The notes: a model not told the origin generated them from the letters alone. A DNA stretch of 8,471 nt from DASWIV01 sp036397475 (GCA_036397475.1 DASWIV010000309.1:1-8471); one strand, 5' to 3'. Shown: positions 1 through 6,042, counted from the stretch's first letter. A program made the numbers and translations.

Positions 1-292
1 GATGCAGGTGCGGGCATGCTTCCTGGTGAACCGAAATATACTGTACCGGAACTTCAAGAAATTCGGGAATCAACTCATCCGGGTTGGTTACCATCAGATG
101 GGCGTCGAAAGGAAGACTGCTGTATTTTCTCAGGGATTTCACAACCGGCGGACCGTAGGTGAGATTAGGCACGAAATGGCCGTCCATGATATCGAGGTGT
201 ATCCAGTCGGCGCCTGCCCTGTCGGCGGCAACGACGACACCTCCGAGGTTGGACGGATCAGCGGCTAGAATTGATGGCGCGATGAGTGTCAT
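1..292 (-). CDS. rpe: Ribulose-phosphate 3-epimerase, N-terminal part (cut by left window edge)
   Basis: Interconverts D-ribulose 5-phosphate and D-xylulose 5-phosphate in the cytoplasmic pentose phosphate pathway. The 97 residues in the window begin MTLIAPSILAADPSNLG, the usual opening of this TIM-barrel family, with Ser7 at the substrate site. They continue with IHLDIMDGHFVPN (31-43), which gives metal ligand His32 and catalytic Asp34, and with DAHLMV (63-68), which gives His65. The family is normally about 215-225 residues, so a little over half lies beyond position 1. The ATG at 290-292 is preceded by GGGAG at 298-302 (read on the minus strand) with a 5-base spacer. It follows the PASTA gene by 71 bases, so it may be read through from that operon or from its own promoter. 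The family call is secure; nothing can be said about the C-terminal half. Confidence 0.95.
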   Translation of the reverse strand, partial: MTLIAPSILAADPSNLGGVVVAADRAGADWIHLDIMDGHFVPNLTYGPPVVKSLRKYSSLPFDAHLMVTNPDELIPEFLEVPVQYISVHQEACPHLH

Positions 293-323
293 TTTATCTC
301 CCGTTCAAATTTTCCGTATTTCC

Positions 324-329
324 ATTATA
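324..329 (-). promoter_or_regulatory. Possible -10 element ahead of rpe
   Basis: The minus strand reads TATAAT here, a perfect sigma70 -10 hexamer in an AT-rich stretch about 32 bases before the rpe start codon. A TTGTCA lies upstream at 342-347, but only 12 bases away, which is too close for a normal -35. A proper -35 at 17 bases is not evident. It may be a weak internal promoter that lets rpe be expressed apart from the upstream operon. I see no terminator hairpin in the gap at 293-363. Confidence 0.3.
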
Positions 330-363
330 TAAAAATTAGCGTGACAAATTCGGACAGCCAGGA

Positions 364-1488
364 TTAATAGGTTTCTTCGCGTACGATTCTATTATCGAAA
401 AATACCTTTACCGTAGTGCGTCCCCAGCTTGTGATCAACTGGGATACAGTCGTGGGACCTGTTGTCTGTGCCTGGTAAACCTGCTTTGTTTCGTAGCGGT
501 CCTGGACAATTATCCTGACCTCAACTGTCCCGACTTTTTCGGGGACAATCACTTTTAAAGAAGCTTCCCGCTGTCCAAGCGACTCGAGATTAGTCGGGCA
601 CTGCAATGTCAGAAGTACTTCGCTTCCCTGCCTGACCTGCGCTCCGGATAGCGGGAACTGGCTGGAGACAGTAATCTCGGTGGTCCCGGGCTGGTATGTC
701 CGTGAAATTCTCCTGAGTACAAGCCTGGCTTCTTCGATTATCGCGATCGCGTCCTGGTACGGAAGCCCTTCTATATCGGGCATCGGAATCGATCTGTTTA
801 AAGGGCCTGCCGAAGTGATTATTTCCACTACTTCACCGACAGCGATCGGAGTCCCGGCAGGCGGCGCCTGGTTCACAACAGTTCCGAGGGACACCATATC
901 CGAATACTGTGGCGTGACGCGATGATTGACACCCATCGCGTCTAGTGCGGCGATCGCGTCAGCCCTTTCAAATCCTATGACATTTGGAGTTGTCAGGGTG
1001 CGTGAACCAAGAGAAATATCAAGGAGAACTTCGCGATTGAGTTTTACGCGACTGCCCGGCGCGGGAATCTGGGCAATCACACGGTTCTTCACTAAATCGT
1101 CTGAATATTCTTCGGACCTGATACTTAGAATAAGCCCGGCGTTTTCGATGGAAAGTGCCGCATCCTCGTATTTGATACCGACGACATTCGGGACCTGAAC
1201 CTCGTTCTTGTCGCCAGCGAAAAAAGCCCACGACTGGTATGTCAAAAGGAGCGCAGACATCAGCAGGCAGATGATGACGCTGAGCCACATTACCAGCTGC
1301 ACCGCCTGGGATTCCCGGACTTTTTCCTTGCGAGTTGGACCCAGGCTTTTATCGACCTTACTGGCGACATACCGGAAGGATTTTTTATCCGGATTTTTAC
1401 CACGCGCCGGTGTTTTATTCCGGCGAGATGAGCGGCGGCTACCAATGGACCCCGGTGGAGGCGTAAATTTGTCTTTCTTGTCGCTCAT
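364..1488 (-). CDS. Membrane-anchored PASTA-repeat protein without a kinase domain
   Basis: A 374-residue protein predicted to bind muropeptide or peptidoglycan outside the membrane, by analogy with PASTA domains of Ser/Thr kinases and penicillin-binding proteins. Seen: a lysine/arginine-rich cytoplasmic tail (1-62), one hydrophobic membrane segment (about 64-90), and three PASTA repeats (about 96-162, 165-228, 234-297). Each repeat has the pattern (M)PxxxGxxxxDA followed by a PxxGxxVxxG-type hairpin. A beta-rich tail (about 305-374) resembles the last extracellular domain of Firmicutes PrkC-type kinases. There is no kinase, transpeptidase or glycosyltransferase motif. The ATG overlaps the fmt stop as ATGA and has only a weak Shine-Dalgarno, so translation is probably coupled to fmt. 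The fmt/PASTA/rpe order is also known from other phyla. I infer a cell-wall sensing or scaffolding role; the partner is unknown. Confidence 0.85.
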   Translation of the reverse strand: MSDKKDKFTPPPGSIGSRRSSRRNKTPARGKNPDKKSFRYVASKVDKSLGPTRKEKVRESQAVQLVMWLSVIICLLMSALLLTYQSWAFFAGDKNEVQVPNVVGIKYEDAALSIENAGLILSIRSEEYSDDLVKNRVIAQIPAPGSRVKLNREVLLDISLGSRTLTTPNVIGFERADAIAALDAMGVNHRVTPQYSDMVSLGTVVNQAPPAGTPIAVGEVVEIITSAGPLNRSIPMPDIEGLPYQDAIAIIEEARLVLRRISRTYQPGTTEITVSSQFPLSGAQVRQGSEVLLTLQCPTNLESLGQREASLKVIVPEKVGTVEVRIIVQDRYETKQVYQAQTTGPTTVSQLITSWGRTTVKVFFDNRIVREETY

Positions 1489-2453
1489 TCGGAATCTGTC
1501 CCGGCATCCTTCCCGGTGAACATTTCACCGATCTCAGGACGGTAGCCGTTGATGAAATCCTTCCCTTTGATCACGTTTTTTCCCGACGGCTGCAGGGATG
1601 TAATGAGCAATGAATTTTCACCGCAAATTACAGCAGGTCCGTCTTTTTCAATGGCGATTATACATCCTGCGTCGTGTGAATCCGCTAAACCAGGCATTAT
1701 TTCAGCGGAATGTATCAGGAAATCCTTATCTCGGAAATTTGTACGGGCTCCCGGCTTCGGCGAAAATGCCCGAATTCGGTTCCTTACCCGGACAGCGGGC
1801 CCGGACCAGTCGATCCATTGATTCTCCGGCGTAAGCTTGGGAGCGTACGTTACAAGGGATTCGGATTCATCCTGCGCAACAGGATGCTGTGTCCCTGCCT
1901 CGATTTCGTCGAGCGTTTTTATCAATAAATCAGCACCGGGTTGATAAAGTTTCCCGCTTAGTGATTCGACATTATCATCGTCGGAAACAGGAACAATGAC
2001 CTGGTTGAGGATGTCGCCGGCGTCCATTTTCTTGGCCACATACTGGATTGTAACGCCGGTTTCCTTATCACCTTCGAGTAAAGCGAAGTAAATCGGCGAC
2101 GCTCCACGCCAGCGTGGAAGCAGCGATGGATGTAAATTTATTGAACGTTTCGGAGGCTTGTTGTAGACAGATTTCGGGATGTACTCGCCGTAGCTGATAA
2201 CCGTCATAATATCAGGCATATATTGATCGAACGCCGCGATGATTTCGGGTGATTTTATGGTTTCAGGCTGAAGAACGGGAATTAAATTTTCATTTGCAAG
2301 GATCTTAACTTCGCCTTCGACCAGTTTACGTCCACGGCCCCTTGGACGGTCCGGTTGAGTGATCACGAACACGACCTCATGTCGCGGGCATTCTACGAGA
2401 GCCTTCAGAGCCCTCGCCCCGATCGTGTCTGTGCCCGTGAACACCACCTTCAT
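1485..2453 (-). CDS. fmt: Methionyl-tRNA formyltransferase
   Basis: Transfers a formyl group from 10-formyltetrahydrofolate to Met-tRNA(fMet) in the cytoplasm, giving the initiator tRNA for translation. At 322 residues it matches the family (about 310-320). The N-terminal Rossmann-like domain starts MKVVFTGTDTIG. The loop DRPRGRGRKL (35-44) corresponds to the tRNA-contacting basic loop. The catalytic triad is Asn106 and His108 (in NLHPSLLP) and Asp144 (in MDAGDIL). The usual GAAPI after the HPSLLP motif is GASPI here. The C-terminal domain carries TYAPKL (202-207) and IRAFSPKPGA. The ATG at 2451-2453 has GGAGG at 2461-2465 with a 7-base spacer, which decides this start over an upstream in-frame extension. 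It overlaps the PHP gene stop and the PASTA gene start by four bases each. No def (deformylase) gene is visible in the window. Confidence 0.97.
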   Translation of the reverse strand: MKVVFTGTDTIGARALKALVECPRHEVVFVITQPDRPRGRGRKLVEGEVKILANENLIPVLQPETIKSPEIIAAFDQYMPDIMTVISYGEYIPKSVYNKPPKRSINLHPSLLPRWRGASPIYFALLEGDKETGVTIQYVAKKMDAGDILNQVIVPVSDDDNVESLSGKLYQPGADLLIKTLDEIEAGTQHPVAQDESESLVTYAPKLTPENQWIDWSGPAVRVRNRIRAFSPKPGARTNFRDKDFLIHSAEIMPGLADSHDAGCIIAIEKDGPAVICGENSLLITSLQPSGKNVIKGKDFINGYRPEIGEMFTGKDAGTDSE

Positions 2454-3313
2454 GATCCATCCTCCATTACCGTATTTGTCAGGGAACCGTAATCCACGTG
2501 GATAGCGTCCAGAAAATCGGAGATGTATTCCGGCAGAATTTTCACTTCGCCGGTCATGACATTCGCGAATGCGCCGTGATAATCGCTTCCTCCACTTACA
2601 AGGCATCCGCGCGAGTCTGCGACCGATTTAAGCTCGTCGAACAGGTCGCCGTCCTGGCCCGGATAGTAAAGCTCGAATCCGTCGGCTCCGGCATCCAGAA
2701 TTTCATTCGTATTTTTAACAGGCTCGTTCAGGCGGAGCGGGTGGGCGATTATGGACACCGCTCCTGTCTCCTTCATCATTTTTACCGGGGCTTCGAGGGT
2801 AGTCTCGTGAGGGACAAACGCTTTTCCCTTGTTCGAGAGGTATTCCCAGAAAAAATCTACAGCGTGTTTTATATCATTAATTTTTCCATGGCTGAACAAT
2901 ACCTTGAGTATGTGCGGAGGCATTGGGGGATTTCCCATGCTTTCCCTGTAGACTTCGTCGATGTCAGCGGGATATCCGAGTTGATCCAGTTTTTTTAGAG
3001 TCTCTTCAAGCCGCAATCTCAGGTATTCATGGTGTTTAATGAAAAAATCCGAGCAGACAGGATTATCAAGATCGAGATTGTAACCAAGCAGGTGGACCTC
3101 GTAGCCGTCAAAGACAGTCGAAAATTCGCTGCCTCCGATCCCAATAACTTTTTCTTCTTTACAGGCTTTGGAAAATTCGGGGACTCCACCCAATGTGTCA
3201 TGGTCGGTCAATGCGGCAAGTTTGATCCCTGAAGCCGAATGCGCTATCGCTACATCCGCCGGCGGGAAAGAGCCGTCGCTTGCGGTTGAATGGCTGTGAA
3301 GGTCAATACTCAT
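2450..3313 (-). CDS. PHP-domain phosphoesterase (TrpH/YciV, RNase AM-like)
   Basis: A 287-residue PHP-family metal-dependent phosphoesterase. Relatives such as E. coli YciV (RNase AM) act on 3',5'-nucleoside bisphosphates and trim RNA 5' ends in the cytoplasm; the substrate here is inferred only. All expected metal ligands are visible: His6 and His8 in DLHSHS, Asp13 in SDG, His38 in LTDHDT, Glu63 in GSEFST, His74 in EVHLLGY, His191 in AHPLR, and Asp244 and His246 in SDYHG. Family proteins normally begin a few residues before the DLHxHS motif, so I chose ATG 3311-3313. There is no convincing Shine-Dalgarno before it. An in-frame TTG at 3338-3340 would add nine residues and also lacks one. The stop overlaps the fmt ATG as ATGA. 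It is probably the first gene of the PHP/fmt/PASTA operon, behind the promoter at 3361-3390. Confidence 0.88.
   Translation of the reverse strand: MSIDLHSHSTASDGSFPPADVAIAHSASGIKLAALTDHDTLGGVPEFSKACKEEKVIGIGGSEFSTVFDGYEVHLLGYNLDLDNPVCSDFFIKHHEYLRLRLEETLKKLDQLGYPADIDEVYRESMGNPPMPPHILKVLFSHGKINDIKHAVDFFWEYLSNKGKAFVPHETTLEAPVKMMKETGAVSIIAHPLRLNEPVKNTNEILDAGADGFELYYPGQDGDLFDELKSVADSRGCLVSGGSDYHGAFANVMTGEVKILPEYISDFLDAIHVDYGSLTNTVMEDGS
2461..2465 (-). promoter_or_regulatory. Ribosome-binding site of fmt
   Basis: The minus strand reads GGAGG here, seven bases before the ATG at 2451-2453. It lies inside the end of the PHP gene, so fmt can be initiated independently as well as by coupling. It fixes the start of fmt at MKVVFTG rather than at the longer open frame that reaches 2606. 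Confidence 0.8.
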
Positions 3314-3327
3314 GGAATAAATGTCGT

Positions 3328-3346
3328 CGGACCGATTCAAGGTCCG
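3328..3346 (-). other. Small hairpin in the leader of the PHP operon
   Basis: CGGACC (3328-3333) and GGTCCG (3341-3346) are perfect reverse complements around a 7-base loop. The hairpin lies between the predicted transcription start (about 3354) and the chosen PHP start codon (3313). The alternative TTG start at 3338-3340 falls in its loop. There is no run of T after it in the minus direction, so it does not look like an intrinsic terminator. It could influence ribosome access on a leader with no good Shine-Dalgarno, or it could be chance. Confidence 0.35.
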
Positions 3347-3360
3347 GTTTCAATGCCAGC

Positions 3361-3390
3361 ATTGTACAAAGGGGTTAGATACCGCGTCAA
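3361..3390 (-). promoter_or_regulatory. Sigma70-type promoter for the PHP-fmt-PASTA operon
   Basis: On the minus strand TTGACG (3385-3390) is a 5-of-6 match to the -35 box and TACAAT (3361-3366) a 5-of-6 match to the -10 box, 18 bases apart. The expected transcription start is near 3354, giving a leader of about 40 bases before the ATG at 3313. The -35 begins only nine bases after the stop codon of the upstream CofG-like gene, so the operon probably has its own promoter despite the short gap of 86 bases. Confidence 0.6.
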
Positions 3391-3405
3391 TCGTGAGGTT
3401 CACGA
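3391..3405 (-). other. Short hairpin across the stop codon of the CofG-like gene
   Basis: TCGTGA (3391-3396) and TCACGA (3400-3405) pair perfectly around a 3-base loop, and the TGA stop at 3400-3402 lies in one arm. No T-rich tract follows in the minus direction; instead the -35 box of the next promoter follows directly. It may mark the mRNA 3' end or protect it, but it is not a standard rho-independent terminator. Confidence 0.3.
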
Positions 3406-4263
3406 ATCTTCGAGCCATACGGGACGTTCTGAATAATCCCGATACGCTGTTCGGTCCACCCAGCTGTCGAGAACCTTGCCGACTTCGAATGAATAGAAGC
3501 CCTTGCGGTAGAATTTTCTGATTAGCGGAAGGCGTGGAGCTATCTCAAGCCCAGCTGAATCTCCAAAATATTTTATGGACCCTACGGGATTTTTTTCCAC
3601 CAATATCTCCCCACCTGGATCCACGGAAAAGGGGATTATGCCGAGATCCGACGCCAGATTTCTGAGCGCTTCTGCACCCATCCACAGGGATGGAACTATA
3701 GATGGCGTTGCCCCATGGCTGTTTTTAACCATAGCGTTAAAAAAGTTAAGCTGAGATTCGCGGTTCTCTGGCGGAGGCAGAGCGGCAAGGTACACGGTCT
3801 GAATATGACCGTACTTATCTGCCAGAAGATTGAAATTTTTGAGGAATGCGTCGAGAAGTTTATTATCGGCGGTACCATCTCCCGGCACAATATGGATGTC
3901 CAGTGGAAGCCTGTGCCGTCCGGCTGCGTTAAGAGTTTCCATAAAACGGCCGGGATCGAACGATGGCTCACTGTTTCTGAAATGGACGTTCATTACACCG
4001 CAACAGGCCACTTCTCCCAGGTTTCGCATCGGACCCGGATCGTCTCCCGGATGCAATTCCACGATTGGCAGGACGTTCCTTTTAAGGAAGATCTCGGAGA
4101 CATTCTGGAGGTTGGCTGGGTCGATTTCGGGATTCCGGCGGATGAAAGCGGAAGGAATTTCATGTTCCTGAAGATTTCGTGCGAGAATTCCAGGATCGAT
4201 CTGTGACAATCCGGAACCCATGTGATATTCGGCGGATTGGACATAGGTGATTCTTTTTGCCAT
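3400..4263 (-). CDS. CofG/CofH/MqnC-like radical-SAM-family homologue lacking the cluster cysteines
   Basis: A 287-residue cytoplasmic protein without signal peptide or membrane segment. Its middle and end match my knowledge of CofG-type deazaflavin synthases: a segment ending NAAGRHRLPLDIHIVPGDG (112-130, compare AG-x-IPFTTGILIGIGE), then KYGHIQTVYL (150-159, compare KYGHIQEVII), then PFSVDPGG (211-218, compare NDWGGISPVTPD), then a KGFYSFEVGKVL tail. The family's CxxxCxxC loop near the N-terminus is absent; the only cysteines are the adjacent pair 87-88. A [4Fe-4S]-SAM reaction is therefore not expected, and the actual function is unknown. The ATG at 4261-4263 has AGGGA at 4271-4275 with a 7-base spacer. 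A longer frame to 4347 would run through the likely promoter. The gene is divergent from the receiver gene. The fold assignment is moderately sure; the function is not assigned. Confidence 0.6.
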   Translation of the reverse strand: MAKRITYVQSAEYHMGSGLSQIDPGILARNLQEHEIPSAFIRRNPEIDPANLQNVSEIFLKRNVLPIVELHPGDDPGPMRNLGEVACCGVMNVHFRNSEPSFDPGRFMETLNAAGRHRLPLDIHIVPGDGTADNKLLDAFLKNFNLLADKYGHIQTVYLAALPPPENRESQLNFFNAMVKNSHGATPSIVPSLWMGAEALRNLASDLGIIPFSVDPGGEILVEKNPVGSIKYFGDSAGLEIAPRLPLIRKFYRKGFYSFEVGKVLDSWVDRTAYRDYSERPVWLEDS

Positions 4264-4301
4264 ATCATTATCCCTGTTCACAAATACCTGACTTGTACTT
4301 C

Positions 4302-4360
4302 CAGCCATGGTTGCAGAAAATAATACCTTAATGGCTGTGATGTTCAAATACGTGCTGGAA
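4302..4360. repeat. Interleaved inverted repeats in the divergent intergenic region
   Basis: CAGCCAT (4302-4308) is the reverse complement of ATGGCTG (4331-4337). TTCCAGC (4299-4305) is the reverse complement of GCTGGAA (4354-4360). The two left arms share CAGC, so one left half-site can pair with either right half-site. The first pair brackets the -10 box of the leftward promoter and the second spans the whole promoter. This arrangement would fit operator half-sites for a regulator of the divergent pair. With 7-base arms, chance is also possible. Confidence 0.3.
4320..4347 (-). promoter_or_regulatory. Likely promoter of the CofG-like gene
   Basis: The minus strand reads TTGAAC (4342-4347, 4 of 6 to the -35 box) and TATTAT (4320-4325, 5 of 6 to the -10 box) with a 16-base spacer. 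The predicted start of transcription is near 4313, giving a leader of about 50 bases. The extended reading frame of the CofG-like gene would overlap these boxes, which supports the ATG at 4263. I could not find an equally good rightward promoter for the receiver gene. Confidence 0.4.
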
Positions 4361-4452
4361 AGTTAAATTCGGCTAAGACAGTTTCAGTGTGTTTAATAAC
4401 GCGGAGGGCTTAATTCAAGATGCTTTATATAGACAGAAAGACAGGCGGAAAA

Positions 4453-4842
4453 ATGAAAGTTCTCATTATAGATGACGACTATACTGTGCTTAATCTTGCC
4501 AAGAATATTCTCGGGAAGATTTACCAGACATTCACTGCGAAAAAGCCGGTGGAGGGACTGCGGATCCTGAAGGAAACCCGGATCGACCTGATCCTGCTTG
4601 ACTGGATGCTTCCCCAGATGGATGGCTTTGAAGTATTAAGGTTACTCCAGGAAGATGAAGCCACAGCACATATCCCGGTAATTTTTCTATCAGAGAAACA
4701 TGAGGATGACGATATCGCGAGAGCCCTCGCGGCTGGTGCGAAAGAATTCATCAAGAAACCGCTTTCCCGCGAGTCACTCCTTAGCACTATCCATTCTTAC
4801 ACAATTCTTGGCGACCTGGACATCGGTTCGGAATCCGCCTAA
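4453..4842 (+). CDS. Stand-alone response-regulator receiver domain (CheY-like)
   Basis: A 129-residue single-domain response regulator, phosphorylated on aspartate by a histidine kinase and acting by protein contact, since no DNA-binding or enzymatic output domain follows. Seen: MKVLIIDDD with the acid pair Asp8/Asp9, phospho-acceptor Asp50 in LILLDWMLPQMDGFEVL, switch Ser80, Phe99 in the aromatic switch position, and Lys102-Pro103 in FIKKPL. The domain fills the protein and leaves only a short tail. I chose ATG 4453-4455 because the family normally starts directly at this strand; it has an imperfect AGGCGG four bases upstream. An in-frame ATG at 4420 adds 11 residues and has a perfect GGAGGG (4403-4408), though at a long 11-base spacer. 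No kinase gene is nearby. Its TAA overlaps the TAG of the convergent acyl-CoA dehydrogenase gene. Confidence 0.9.
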   Translation: MKVLIIDDDYTVLNLAKNILGKIYQTFTAKKPVEGLRILKETRIDLILLDWMLPQMDGFEVLRLLQEDEATAHIPVIFLSEKHEDDDIARALAAGAKEFIKKPLSRESLLSTIHSYTILGDLDIGSESA

Positions 4843-6035
4843 ACAGTTTCCCACGGATCTTTCGGGCGGAGTACGGGAGTCGCCTTATCCCTGTTATAAC
4901 CAAGTTCATATCCCGCGATAATCTGCTGCTGCATTTCGCTCGTACCTTCATAGATTGGGGTAACTCGCACATCCCTGTAAATTCTTTCGGCTGGAAATTC
5001 AGTTGAATATCCGTTTGCCCCTAGAATCTGCATGCATTCGTACGCGGCGTCGGTGGCAGTTTCAGTGGCGAACCACTTGCAGATACTCGTTTCCCGCGTC
5101 GAGCGGACTTTTTTATCCTTGAGATGGCCGCAGCGGTAAACGAGAAGCCGGGAAGCGTCGAGGTCGGCTGCCATTTTGGCTATTTTCGACTGGACGAGCT
5201 GGTGATGCCCGATCGGGACATCGAAAGTTATGCGTTCATTCGCGTATTCCGTTGAAATTCTAAGGCATTCCTGGATAATACCTACGCATCCCGCAGCTAC
5301 CGAGAATCGACCGTGGTCGAGTGCCGCCATCGCGACTTTGAACCCGTCGCCAATATTGCCAAGGATATTTTTCTTCGGGATACGGCAGTCTTCGAACACC
5401 AGTTCTACAGCGTGATTCGCACGTCCGCCCATTTTTGGAAGTTTCTGGCCGACCTTGAATCCCGGGGTTCCTGATTCGACCAGAAATCCGACCATGCCAC
5501 GATGTTTTTTCTCAGGATCACTCTGACCAAAAGCCAGGGCAATATTCGCGAGGTCGCCATTTGAAATCCAGTATTTTGTTCCATTGACGATTATGTCATC
5601 GCCATCTTCAACTACCCTTGTCTGCTGGTTGACAGCCCAGCTACCGGCATTAGGTTCTGTGAGGCCATAACATCCGATCAATTCGGCGGTCGCAAGTTTC
5701 GGAAGGTAATAATCTTTTTGCTCGTCATTGCCCCATTCTTCGATGGTCGATGACACAAGCCCCGCATGGACACTCATAAGTGTCCTGATGGACGTATCCG
5801 CCGCGTTGATCTCTTCGGTGATGATGGCGTAGGAAATATTGTCCAGTTCCATACCGCCGTATTTTTCGGGGATTTTCGGACCCATGAATCCCATCTCCGT
5901 CATTCTGGGGATGATGTCCATGGGGAATTCTTCGGTGCGGTCCCATTCTGCGGAAAATGGGCGGATATGCTCGGCGGCGAAATCTCGGGTGGTTTCACGT
6001 AGCTGTTTCTGTGCGTCGGTATAGTCGAAATTCAA
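4839..6035 (-). CDS. Acyl-CoA dehydrogenase, with glutaryl-CoA-dehydrogenase-like substrate residues
   Basis: A 398-residue FAD-dependent dehydrogenase that oxidises an acyl-CoA to the 2,3-enoyl-CoA and would pass electrons to an electron-transfer flavoprotein. It has full family length, with an N-terminal helical domain, a central beta domain (about 122-230) and a C-terminal helical domain. The catalytic base is Glu363 in PIYEGTSEMQ. Signature one reads YGLTEPNAGSWAV (123-135), where Trp133 replaces the nearly universal Asp. Arg84 and Ser88 in SIRTLMSV sit where glutaryl-CoA dehydrogenase has the Arg94/Ser98 that bind the distal carboxylate, so a dicarboxyl-CoA or other short substrate is possible but unproven. 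The start is TTG (6033-6035), fixed by AAGGAG at 6043-6048 with a 7-base spacer. It lies 69 bases after the YfhO-type gene. No etf or other beta-oxidation gene is visible. Confidence 0.92.
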   Translation of the reverse strand: MNFDYTDAQKQLRETTRDFAAEHIRPFSAEWDRTEEFPMDIIPRMTEMGFMGPKIPEKYGGMELDNISYAIITEEINAADTSIRTLMSVHAGLVSSTIEEWGNDEQKDYYLPKLATAELIGCYGLTEPNAGSWAVNQQTRVVEDGDDIIVNGTKYWISNGDLANIALAFGQSDPEKKHRGMVGFLVESGTPGFKVGQKLPKMGGRANHAVELVFEDCRIPKKNILGNIGDGFKVAMAALDHGRFSVAAGCVGIIQECLRISTEYANERITFDVPIGHHQLVQSKIAKMAADLDASRLLVYRCGHLKDKKVRSTRETSICKWFATETATDAAYECMQILGANGYSTEFPAERIYRDVRVTPIYEGTSEMQQQIIAGYELGYNRDKATPVLRPKDPWETV

Positions 6036-6042
6036 GGCAATT

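Noticed and set aside
2454..2606. N-terminal extension of Fmt to 2606
   Set aside because: It overlaps the PHP gene in another frame, and the known Fmt N-terminus and a perfect GGAGG point to 2453.
2498..2998. Open frame of 166 codons on the plus strand
   Set aside because: It is antisense to the PHP gene, whose full set of metal ligands shows which strand codes.
3715..4206. Open frame of 163 codons on the plus strand
   Set aside because: It lies wholly within the CofG-like gene on the other strand, has no recognisable domain, and the minus-strand frame has a good ribosome-binding site and family-like motifs.
4264..4347. N-terminal extension of the CofG-like protein to an ATG at 4347
   Set aside because: It would cross the predicted promoter, has no family similarity, and the ATG at 4263 has a better ribosome-binding site.
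4834..4870. TCCGCC/GGCGGA inverted repeat as a bidirectional terminator between the convergent genes
   Set aside because: The stem is only 6 bp with a 25-base loop, and there is no T-run on either side; it lies partly in coding sequence.
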